Source: Chloroflexota bacterium (GTDB taxonomy: Bacteria > Chloroflexota > Ktedonobacteria > Ktedonobacterales > Ktedonobacteraceae). Taken from it: a stretch of DNA of 5,191 nt. The notes under the pieces are model-generated. The model worked only from the letters and a program-made list of their open reading frames with translations. It had not been told where the DNA came from and ran no database searches. The stretch is taken from positions 1-5,191 of the forward strand of contig VBHS01000309.1 in the NCBI GenBank assembly GCA_005881295.1, read 5' to 3'. This document shows, in pieces, positions 1 through 5,191 of the stretch (its first letter is position 1; every line of letters starts with the position of its first letter). The position numbers and the translations under genes are program-made.

Positions 1-166
1 AGAACGAATCTTCTGGAAAGTCCTCGGCGGGAACATCATAAATCTGCACGTCGACAAAGCGTACTATCCCAGGTGGAGGTGGATTCACTGAGGGCATCTG
101 CTCCTCGTCTGATTGGTTCATCTTGTTGCATATCTCCTTGATCTCGCCGGTGATGCACTGATGCAC
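1..166 (-). CDS. Unrecognised protein, N-terminal part only (runs off left edge)
   Basis: An open frame enters the left edge without a stop, so only the first 55 codons are present. I do not recognise the protein. The visible part begins MHQCITGEIKEICNK, continues with an acidic stretch (NQSDEEQ), then a four-proline run, then GIVRFVDVQIYDVPAEDFPED. No membrane segment or catalytic motif is seen. I chose the GTG at 166-164 because AGGAG (178-174) precedes it by 7 bases, and because the 14 codons after it have strongly G/C-ending third positions, as expected of coding DNA. The alternative is ATG at 121-119, whose AAGGAG lies a long 12 bases upstream; that start gives 40 codons. The gene follows the membrane-anchored FG-GAP-like gene (stop at 221) by 54 bases and is probably the fourth gene of the same operon. 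Coding is fairly sure; start and function are not. Confidence 0.65.
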   Translation of the reverse strand, partial: MHQCITGEIKEICNKMNQSDEEQMPSVNPPPPGIVRFVDVQIYDVPAEDFPEDSF

Positions 167-173
167 GTTCTCT

Positions 174-178
174 CTCCT
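174..178 (-). promoter_or_regulatory. Ribosome binding site AGGAG for the GTG start
   Basis: Read on the minus strand, AGGAG is followed by seven bases (AGAGAAC) and then GTG at 166-164. The spacing is ideal, which favours this start over the downstream ATG at 121. Confidence 0.55.
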
Positions 179-220
179 CTTTTTTATCGAGATTGGGGGA
201 CAGCTTCCCTTGGTGACGTC

Positions 221-1003
221 CTACAACGTGAGATGGTCCTGGACAGTTGCTGGCCGGAATCCAGTCCCGGTGTTTATAAACGCGGCGGTCTGATCGCCAT
301 AGAGGAGCAGCATATCCAGCTTGCCGTCTCCATTGAGATCGCGGAACGCGAGGGTCACCGGCATCAGGTCTTGCCCTGGCCCGTAAAGGACAGGACCCGC
401 ATAGAGGACGGCTTTACTTGCGTCTCCCCCTGGAAACTCGATCACCTCCAGATGGCCGTGTAAATTGAGCGCAAGAAAATGGCTCTGGCCTGTCCCATGC
501 CCGACTGCCATATCTGTCTGGAAGGTTCGTGGATATCCATAGTGCAGATCATCCTGGTAGCCGTGCCACCAGGAGAGTCCCAGGTTCAGCCCCGTCCATC
601 CGGCCGACATCACCAGCATAGTCAGTCCCACGTAGACCAACCAATGGACGCGATGAGCGCGTTTCGGGTGCGGAGCTGCTGGTCTCTGCGATACTGGGAC
701 AGGTGGTACCGCATCCTGGGTTCGGCTTTGCCGTGGAGGCACCTGCTGGTAGCGATAGCGCACGACCTTGTGTGGCCCCTGTGTCATGACGACGTGTTGG
801 GGCTGCTTGGAGGTGAGACCTTGCCAACGTATCGCACTGTTTGGTAAACGCGAGGGGTAGTAGTCATCATATGCATCATCATCTGCTTCCTGGTCGTAGC
901 CATACGGTTCCTCTTCGTCTGTGTCCTGTGGCCGCACCGTTGCTCTCTGCGTGTAGCGGGGCGGGAACGTGGTCGGCACTCCTGGTTGCTGCCGGAGACT
1001 CAT
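221..1003 (-). CDS. Single-pass membrane protein with extracellular FG-GAP/VCBS-like repeat domain
   Basis: 260 residues. Residues 1-118 are a polar, Pro/Gln-rich, probably disordered cytoplasmic region with an acidic, Tyr-rich patch at 28-50 (EEEPYGYD, DDDAYDDYYP). A basic cluster PHPKRAHR (111-118) precedes one transmembrane segment at about 121-146 rich in L/V/W. By the positive-inside rule this puts the N-terminus inside and the C-terminal domain outside. Residues 147-255 hold beta-type sequence with IEFPGGDASKA (188-198), then DLNGDGKLD (222-230), the calcium-loop signature of FG-GAP/VCBS beta-propeller repeats, and a closing INTGTGFRP. Only one clear repeat is present, too few for a whole propeller. 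The start at 1003 rather than an upstream ATG at 1057 is set by AGGAGG at 1011-1016, seven bases away. Its ATG overlaps the preceding gene's TGA (ATGA), implying translational coupling. Role unknown; surface adhesion or envelope assembly is a guess. Confidence 0.88.
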   Translation of the reverse strand: MSLRQQPGVPTTFPPRYTQRATVRPQDTDEEEPYGYDQEADDDAYDDYYPSRLPNSAIRWQGLTSKQPQHVVMTQGPHKVVRYRYQQVPPRQSRTQDAVPPVPVSQRPAAPHPKRAHRVHWLVYVGLTMLVMSAGWTGLNLGLSWWHGYQDDLHYGYPRTFQTDMAVGHGTGQSHFLALNLHGHLEVIEFPGGDASKAVLYAGPVLYGPGQDLMPVTLAFRDLNGDGKLDMLLLYGDQTAAFINTGTGFRPATVQDHLTL

Positions 1004-1233
1004 CGCAAAACCTCCTGTTCGGTTTGAGGAGTTCTGAAACGGTGCTGCTGTTGGCAAAAGCCACTAGGCAGCTTGCAGCGCGTCTTTGAGACACAGACGG
1101 TACCGGGGGCGAGGACGATGCGATTGCATTGAGCGTAGCCAAGAATGATGCTGATTTGCCAAGGGTGGCCTTGTTCGCATGCATTGATCATCTCCTGTAA
1201 GGCCGTTTCAGCAGTAGTAAGCTGATGGTTCAT
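1000..1233 (-). CDS. Small Cys-containing protein of unknown function
   Basis: 77 residues from ATG 1233, unrecognised. It starts MNHQLTTAETALQEMINACE, a likely amphipathic helix, then PWQISIILGYAQC, then NRIVLAPGTVC with cysteines at 19, 36, 47, 53 and 60. The VC-x5-C-x6-C spacing at 47-60 could bind a metal, but no named zinc-ribbon pattern fits. There is no membrane segment or signal peptide, so it is probably cytoplasmic. AAGGA lies about 10 bases before this ATG. The same frame stays open upstream, so starts at ATG 1341 (AAGG at 7 bases) or GTG 1362 are possible, giving 113 or 120 residues and shortening the gap to the previous gene from 144 to 36 or 15 bases. The stop overlaps the next gene's ATG by 4 bases, the strongest evidence that it is real. 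Confidence 0.6.
   Translation of the reverse strand: MNHQLTTAETALQEMINACEQGHPWQISIILGYAQCNRIVLAPGTVCVSKTRCKLPSGFCQQQHRFRTPQTEQEVLR
1011..1016 (-). promoter_or_regulatory. Consensus Shine-Dalgarno AGGAGG fixing the start of the FG-GAP-like gene
   Basis: AGGAGG on the minus strand is followed by TTTTGCG and then ATG at 1003-1001. It is a full consensus site at 7 bases. It lies inside the last codons of the upstream small gene, as expected for coupled genes, and argues against the longer start at 1057. Confidence 0.85.
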
Positions 1234-1377
1234 CGGCTCTTCTTCCTTTCTTGTGTCACACCACAATGTTGAGATATGGCCATCTCCGGTTTGTCTCACC
1301 GGGTCCAAGAGATCTGATGAGACCTCTTCCGACTGATACATCCTCTTGCCTTCCTCTCGCACGTCGTGGATCCTGTA

Positions 1378-1791
1378 TCATGCGATCACCGTCTCCGGTT
1401 GGACTGGTGCCAGAGCTTCAATTGGCGGCATTGGCTTGCACTTGCGACTGACGAGCTGGCGCTCCATGTCCAGGACCACGAGTGCCTGGATCGTGCCCTC
1501 CAGGGAGGCGCTGCGCCCAAACTCCCGCTGTGCTGATCGAATGAGACCCACCAGATCCGCAAGGCTGGGATTGTGTTCGGCGGCCTCGCGCCCGATCATG
1601 ACCTGGAGTTGCTGTAAGACGCCAATCGTGCGCAGCACATCCCCTTTGTAGGAGAGCGACTTGTTCTTCGGGGCGTAGGCCTTATCTGGGAAGACCTGGT
1701 GTCGAACCAGGATGAAGACCACCATCCCAAGCGTGAAGCCAAAGAGGACGAGGCAGAAACCCATCAAGATCATTTCACCGTCGATATCCAT
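1378..1791 (-). CDS. Single-pass membrane protein with cytoplasmic helical tail, unknown function
   Basis: 137 residues, unrecognised. One hydrophobic segment spans about residues 7-29 (MILMGFCLVLFGF then TLGMVVFILV), followed by RH and a basic patch (APKNKS), so the long C-terminal part is probably cytoplasmic. That part is mostly helix-forming (VLRTIGVLQQLQVMIGREAAEH, LADLVGLIRSAQREFGR, EGTIQALVVLDMERQLV) and could be an interaction or oligomerisation module, ending in a Pro-rich tail. I chose ATG 1791 because it places the hydrophobic stretch right at the N-terminus and leaves room for a promoter at 1929-1957. Its AAGGA site is only 3 bases upstream, which is weak. The frame is open back to a TTG at 1932 (184 residues), but that codon overlaps the predicted -10 and has no ribosome site. 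It is probably the first gene of the minus-strand operon. Confidence 0.72.
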   Translation of the reverse strand: MDIDGEMILMGFCLVLFGFTLGMVVFILVRHQVFPDKAYAPKNKSLSYKGDVLRTIGVLQQLQVMIGREAAEHNPSLADLVGLIRSAQREFGRSASLEGTIQALVVLDMERQLVSRKCKPMPPIEALAPVQPETVIA

Positions 1792-1928
1792 ACATCCTTG
1801 TGCGGCAGGGACTCCCTTCAGGAGATGGGAAGCCGCGTCCTCCTTTCTACTGGTAGGTGTAGCTGTCTGCTCGTTGTAGGCGAGTTGACCAACGACGTCC
1901 ACTATCCGATCCGGTTTTTGAGGATGGT

Positions 1929-1957
1929 ACAATAAGATGGTGATACAACGAACTCAA
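1929..1957 (-). promoter_or_regulatory. Candidate sigma-70-type promoter of the minus-strand operon
   Basis: On the minus strand, TTGAGT (1957-1952) is followed after exactly 17 bases by TATTGT (1934-1929). Each hexamer matches 4 of 6 consensus positions. Transcription would start near 1922, giving a leader of about 130 bases before ATG 1791. The match is modest and could arise by chance. Confidence 0.35.
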
Positions 1958-2037
1958 CAATGAGGGTAAGGCCGGAACGTACGTTCTCATCGTTTCACCA
2001 TCCAAGAAGCAGTGTACTCAAAGTGAGAGGATGCATG

Positions 2038-2055
2038 ATGGCCTGTGACGGCCAT
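2038..2055. repeat. Inverted repeat ATGGCC-6-GGCCAT
   Basis: Six perfectly paired bases (2038-2043 with 2050-2055) flank the six-base loop TGTGAC. Its right arm, as CGGCCATT (2049-2056), recurs exactly in the right arm of the 30-bp palindrome (2295-2302). The hairpin is not followed by a T run, so it is not an obvious terminator. Confidence 0.6.
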
Positions 2056-2066
2056 TGAAACAACGT

Positions 2067-2249
2067 CTAAGAGCCATTTATAGACCCTTGGAGGTAGCCC
2101 TTTATAAAGGGGATTTCACCCAAATTGCACCGGAAGGCCAGAGCATCACCGTAATAGTCCATTGACATATGAAGGAGCGAGACTCCTTCTCGCTCCGTCA
2201 GAATGGAGCGTAGCAACAGCGTGTGTTGTGTCGAGTACTTGAAATTCAA
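2067..2249 (-). CDS. Doubtful 60-codon reading frame, possibly a gene remnant
   Basis: The frame reads LLLRSILTEREGVSLLHMS and onward to a TAG at 2069-2067. It matches no family I recognise. Third codon positions are about as G/C-rich as in real genes here, which is the only positive evidence. The start would be TTG 2249 with AGGGG a few bases upstream; there is no ATG near the beginning and the frame is open back to a TAA at 2303-2301. It contains the nested hairpins at 2171-2210 and the palindrome at 2098-2111, so the DNA may instead be a structured non-coding element. It could also be the tail of a decayed gene. Confidence 0.22.
   Translation of the reverse strand: MNFKYSTQHTLLLRSILTEREGVSLLHMSMDYYGDALAFRCNLGEIPFIKGYLQGSINGS
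2098..2111. repeat. 14-bp perfect palindrome CCCTTTATAAAGGG
   Basis: The sequence equals its own reverse complement over 14 bases. It could be a binding site for a dimeric regulator. With an AT core and GC ends it also resembles a small cruciform. No partner copy is seen in the window. Confidence 0.5.
2171..2210. repeat. Nested, mutually exclusive hairpins
   Basis: Three alternative pairings share the same bases. GAAGGAG (2171-2177) pairs with CTCCTTC (2183-2189). GGAGCGAGA (2174-2182) pairs with TCTCGCTCC (2188-2196), 9 bp with a 5-base loop. CGCTCC (2191-2196) pairs with a second GGAGCG (2205-2210), 6 bp with an 8-base loop. Competing stems are typical of RNA switches, but no T run or known aptamer is visible. 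Confidence 0.6.
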
Positions 2250-2277
2250 AACTACCCCTAAAAAGGAACATCTGGAT

Positions 2278-2307
2278 TGGCTAATGGCCGCTAGCGGCCA
2301 TTAGCCA
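2278..2307. repeat. Perfect loopless 30-bp palindrome
   Basis: The left arm TGGCTAATGGCCGCT (2278-2292) is matched base for base by its reverse complement at 2293-2307, with no spacer, centred on GCTAGC. Symmetry breaks immediately on both sides. On the plus strand there is no T run after it. On the minus strand a CCTTTTT run comes about 11 bases later, too far for a standard intrinsic terminator. It may be a protein-binding dyad, a cruciform or a mobile-element end. Confidence 0.85.
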
Positions 2308-2449
2308 GGAAACTCCTCTGTTACACTTTAGAAAGAGTATGATATATGACAGCGTCAGGAACATTGTGTGTGAAGCAGAGATTGCCCATCGCTCTAGGAG
2401 TCGACTTGACGCGAGAGACCAACAAACGAGTACGAAGCAGGACAAGGTA

Positions 2450-2458
2450 TGCTATACT
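2450..2458 (+). promoter_or_regulatory. Extended -10 promoter TGCTATACT for the HTH-NTPase gene
   Basis: TG-N-TATACT is an extended -10 element with 5 of 6 matches in the hexamer. No good -35 sits 17 bases upstream, which extended -10 promoters can do without. Transcription would begin near 2465, leaving a leader of about 68 bases before ATG 2533, or an almost leaderless message for the in-frame ATG at 2470. Confidence 0.5.
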
Positions 2459-2532
2459 GACCACGGAAAATGTGTTCATGCATGAGAAAGCACCTTGGCC
2501 AGGGAAAAATGGAACGTAAGTGGAGTAAAGGA

Positions 2533-5191
2533 ATGCAACAACCACAGTCGCAGAAACAGGGTGATCCACACCTGAACATCAGGGTCACTCCGCTACGCAC
2601 TGCTCAACCCATCGTGCATGTCAATACCTTCGGAGCGTTCTTACGCTATTTGCGAGAGCGAGAACAGCTTCAACAGCAGGAGGTATCCGAGACCTTTCCC
2701 GATATCTTTCAAACCTATCACGTCCCTACCTTGACCGCAGACATGTATCGCAAACTGGAACGAGGCAAGCGTGCTCCTCAATTCGAGGAACTCTTACCTC
2801 TGTATGTCTCCTTCACTGCTGGCAATGGCATGCTTCTCTCTCCAGAAGAACGCCGAACCTACCTGCACCTGGCCCGCCTCAAAATCGAATCTTTGCAACG
2901 CCGTCGTCCAAAACTGCGTCCAGAGAGCGAGTGGAGACTGCTCGAGATCCACCTGGCCCAAATCGATCAGGACATACCGTTGAAGGACAGTACGAAGGAC
3001 AGTGAACGGACAAAGAACTTCAGAGCGCAGGCGCACCACACGCTCTCTTTCGACACCAGCTACATTGTGGGTCGGGAAGCGTGGCACACAACGATGCTCT
3101 CTTACCTTGAAGTTGTGCCGCTGAAGAAACTTGTGGTGATCCAGGGGATGATGGGCGCAGGTAAAACATCAAGCCTGAAACTCCTCTTACAGAATCTCTT
3201 GGAACATGAGGAATACTGGCCCATCTTCTACACCTTCTCGCCAGCCTCTGACATCACCCCCGATGACCACTTAGACACCTTCCTGGCGACAATCCTGGCG
3301 GAATTGTATGTCGCAGAGCCAGAAGCCACAAAAACGCCACCCCTCACCGAACGGATCGAGCAGGTACTCAAGCGGCTCACCGAAGCAGAGCAGCGCGTTG
3401 TTCTGCTCGTAGATGATGCACAGGTGATCCTGGATCAGCTTGGACAGTTGACAGAGAATTGGCGGCAGTTCTTGACTGCATTCCTCCAACACCAACACCG
3501 GGCGCTGATCTACCTGGCAACTCGTGAGTGGCCTCTTTGGAGTGGGCGAGAGCGTGTGTTTGTAGCCGATGGCGACGAAACGATGATTCCACCGCTAGAT
3601 CCGAGAACAGGTGCAGAAATCTGGCGACGCCTGGGCTTTACCGATGTAGCCGAAGAACTCTTACAACAGGCGGCAGAACGTTGTGGTGGCAATGCCCTGA
3701 TGATCGAGCTGCGTGCAGCTAGCTTGCAACGCCCGCGCTTCTCATTCTCATGGAGAAGAAGGACTGAACCCAGCTCTTCCCAGGAGAAAAAGAACGAGCA
3801 GCAGCAACTCGTGGAGCGGCTTCTGGCGGAGCCACACGTCTTTGAGGCGGCGGATTTTGAAGCCCGCCAGCTGCTTCTGCAGGTCATCAGCAAACGGCTG
3901 TCCTCTGACGCGATCCAGCTCTTAGAGGTGGTATCAGCTTCCCCACTAGCCTTGCCGTTTCCTCTGCTTGCTGAAATCAATCAGCAGGGAGAATATGCGT
4001 TTGTGGAATTGCTCAAGGCATCACTGGTGGACCGTAACGCTACGGGTCTTGATGAACGGGCGTATCTACAGCCTTTGGTGAGAGAAGCGGGTGTTCAGAA
4101 ATTGCTTGTCGAAGAGCGTCTCGGCGAGGTTGAGCAACGCTTGGCTCAGATGTACAGCGTTTGGTTGGATCAGGGAACCTTTCAAAGCGAACAGGAGCAG
4201 GCAGCACTTGTCACGGAACTCGCTATTCTCTATCTCAAACAGCATCGCCTCCTCGAGGCAGCGGAACTCTTGATCGAGTATGGTTGGCTCAGTTTTGCTT
4301 TTGGACACGCGTCACGTCTGGCTCGCGTTACCGATGAAATCATGAGATCTTTTCCCTGGCATCTCTCAGCAGAAAATGAGGCTGGTGGCCAGCTCTTACA
4401 CCATTATCTGCTCGCACGATCTCTTGACCGGGATTTAGTCGCTCCTGAACGCAAAAAGGCATACCTGAGTCTCTACGAGGCGATGCGGAATGGGAGCGTT
4501 GCGTTCAAGCCAAGGACACTGGTTCATCTCGTTCACCACAAACTGCGCTATCTCACGCTTGGGAAACAGTATGCCGAGGCATGGTCGTTGATCGACCAAG
4601 TGTGTAAGCAGTATGAAGACCTACAGGATACAAAGCCCATCACGTATGCAGAACTCCTTGATCGACGGGCGTATGTGCTTGGCCGGTGGGGAGATTTTCA
4701 GGATGCCCAGGCCAAAAAGGAACAAGATGAGGCGGAGGCCACAAAGCTGCATGAAGAGGCATTTCGCCTCAGGCAGCAAGCAGTCACAGTCCATGAGCAG
4801 TGTATTGCGTTGCTACGGCGGTATGAGCGCTTCGCCTCGCCCGTAGAGCAGAGCCACATCCGGTTCAAACGGGCTCGGCTCCTCAACGACCTGGCGTATT
4901 ATCAGCGCAGTACCGGGCATCTCGAAGAGGCGAAGCAGGCCATGAAGGAATGCTTGAAACTGAAGGAGGCGGGATTTGTCGTTCCAGGTTCGCTGGCGGT
5001 TTCCTATGACGATTACGGACAATTGCTCGGACAATTAGGAGACTACCAGGAAGCCCTCGCCTACAGTGATCGTGCTTTGCAGGTCCTACAAAAGCTGGTG
5101 GACGAGGGTCATAGTTCCGCTCCTAGAGAGAAAGGGATGCTCCTGGTCAATAGAGGAAGGTTGCTTTTGCAGTTGGGACGATTGGACCAGG
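2533..5191 (+). CDS. HTH-STAND (NB-ARC-like) NTPase with TPR repeats, C-terminus beyond the window
   Basis: 886 residues with no stop before the right edge. Residues 34-90 form an Xre-like helix-turn-helix (FGAFLRYLRERE, then MYRKLERGKRAPQ), predicted to bind DNA. A P-loop NTPase follows: Walker A GMMGAGKT (205-212), Walker B VVLLVDDA (289-296), ATRE (329-332) as a likely sensor, and GGNAL (385-389), matching the GxP site of NB-ARC proteins but with Ala for Pro. A basic, Ser/Gln-rich linker (400-425) leads to a winged-helix-like part (445-520). After that the protein is helical, with TPR-like units near 705-738, 783-816, 822-855 and from 869. Such STAND proteins stay off until a ligand or partner touches the repeats. 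The start is ATG 2533 because GGAG (2522-2525) lies 7 bases upstream; in-frame ATGs at 2509, 2482 and 2470 are alternatives. It could be a transcription regulator or a defence sensor; the HTH favours regulation. Confidence 0.93.
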   Translation, partial: MQQPQSQKQGDPHLNIRVTPLRTAQPIVHVNTFGAFLRYLREREQLQQQEVSETFPDIFQTYHVPTLTADMYRKLERGKRAPQFEELLPLYVSFTAGNGMLLSPEERRTYLHLARLKIESLQRRRPKLRPESEWRLLEIHLAQIDQDIPLKDSTKDSERTKNFRAQAHHTLSFDTSYIVGREAWHTTMLSYLEVVPLKKLVVIQGMMGAGKTSSLKLLLQNLLEHEEYWPIFYTFSPASDITPDDHLDTFLATILAELYVAEPEATKTPPLTERIEQVLKRLTEAEQRVVLLVDDAQVILDQLGQLTENWRQFLTAFLQHQHRALIYLATREWPLWSGRERVFVADGDETMIPPLDPRTGAEIWRRLGFTDVAEELLQQAAERCGGNALMIELRAASLQRPRFSFSWRRRTEPSSSQEKKNEQQQLVERLLAEPHVFEAADFEARQLLLQVISKRLSSDAIQLLEVVSASPLALPFPLLAEINQQGEYAFVELLKASLVDRNATGLDERAYLQPLVREAGVQKLLVEERLGEVEQRLAQMYSVWLDQGTFQSEQEQAALVTELAILYLKQHRLLEAAELLIEYGWLSFAFGHASRLARVTDEIMRSFPWHLSAENEAGGQLLHHYLLARSLDRDLVAPERKKAYLSLYEAMRNGSVAFKPRTLVHLVHHKLRYLTLGKQYAEAWSLIDQVCKQYEDLQDTKPITYAELLDRRAYVLGRWGDFQDAQAKKEQDEAEATKLHEEAFRLRQQAVTVHEQCIALLRRYERFASPVEQSHIRFKRARLLNDLAYYQRSTGHLEEAKQAMKECLKLKEAGFVVPGSLAVSYDDYGQLLGQLGDYQEALAYSDRALQVLQKLVDEGHSSAPREKGMLLVNRGRLLLQLGRLDQ
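2982..3003 (+). repeat. Short in-frame direct repeat in the HTH-NTPase linker
   Basis: GAAGGACAGT occurs twice at a 12-base period (2982-2991 and 2994-3003), encoding KDST then KDSE (residues 151-158). The repeat keeps the reading frame and lies in the flexible linker between the DNA-binding and NTPase domains, so it looks like a small replication-slippage duplication. Confidence 0.6.

Larger units (their letters stand above)
1934..2449. other. Divergent intergenic region rich in exact dyads
   Basis: About 500 bases between the two diverging transcription units. No convincing gene is found apart from one doubtful minus-strand frame (2067-2249). The region carries four separate inverted-repeat structures, listed individually, and has lower coding character than its flanks. 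No tRNA, transposase fragment or tandem array is seen. Confidence 0.7.

Noticed and set aside
113..463. Plus-strand open frame of 116 codons
   Set aside because: It is antisense to the FG-GAP-like gene and the start of the fourth gene, has no ribosome site, and encodes no recognisable protein; the minus-strand frame has a consensus site and clear motifs.
1293..1323. Inverted repeat GTCTCA/TGAGAC with a 19-base loop between the first two operon genes
   Set aside because: Only six base pairs with a long loop and no T run, expected by chance in this length.
1934..2449. CRISPR array, tRNA or attachment site in the spacer
   Set aside because: Dyads are present, but there are no regularly spaced direct repeats, no cloverleaf and no integrase nearby.
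2339..2485. 48-residue plus-strand frame (MIYDSVRNIVCEAEIAHRS and onward)
   Set aside because: No proper ribosome site, spans the predicted promoter, and overlaps possible starts of the NTPase gene in another frame.
2321..2569. 82-residue minus-strand frame across the NTPase gene start
   Set aside because: Overlaps the strong plus-strand gene and its promoter, has no ribosome site and no recognisable domain.
2533..5191. Reading the NTPase as an Avs-type antiphage defence protein
   Set aside because: STAND plus repeats fits in outline, but the N-terminus is a DNA-binding HTH rather than a nuclease, protease or TIR effector, and no defence gene is next to it.

Overview
The window looks like accessory chromosomal or element-borne DNA from a multicellular-type Chloroflexota bacterium, most likely a Ktedonobacteria relative. 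This rests on inference: moderate GC, Shine-Dalgarno starts, a single-pass FG-GAP/VCBS-type protein of a kind I associate with that class, and a large HTH-NTPase-TPR protein of a type numerous in such genomes. No rRNA, tRNA, CRISPR array, transposase or integrase is visible.

Left part (1-1791, minus strand): four small, tightly packed genes apparently read right to left as one operon. In transcription order they are a 137-residue single-pass membrane protein (1378-1791), a small Cys-containing protein of unknown function (1000-1233, possibly starting further upstream), a 260-residue membrane-anchored protein with an external DxNxDGxxD calcium-loop repeat (221-1003), and the start of an unrecognised protein that leaves the window at base 1 (1-166). 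The second and third overlap by the 4 bases ATGA, and an AGGAGG site fixes the start of the third. A candidate promoter lies at 1929-1957. The two membrane proteins suggest an envelope or surface job for the operon, but no pathway can be named.

Middle (about 1930-2470): a divergent spacer of roughly 540 bases. It holds several exact dyads: a 6+6 bp hairpin at 2038-2055, a 14-bp palindrome at 2098-2111, mutually exclusive hairpins at 2171-2210, and a perfect loopless 30-bp palindrome at 2278-2307. It also contains a doubtful 60-codon reading frame on the minus strand (2067-2249). An extended -10 promoter (2450-2458) for the right-hand gene closes the region.

Right part (2533-5191, plus strand): one long open frame that runs off the right edge, 886 residues so far. 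It reads as an Xre-like helix-turn-helix, a STAND/NB-ARC-type P-loop NTPase with Walker A and B, a winged-helix-like segment, then alpha-helical TPR repeats. It is probably a ligand-gated signalling or transcription-control switch. A defence role is possible but unsupported by neighbours. The clearest candidates for something new are the dyad-rich spacer and the uncharacterised four-gene membrane operon.
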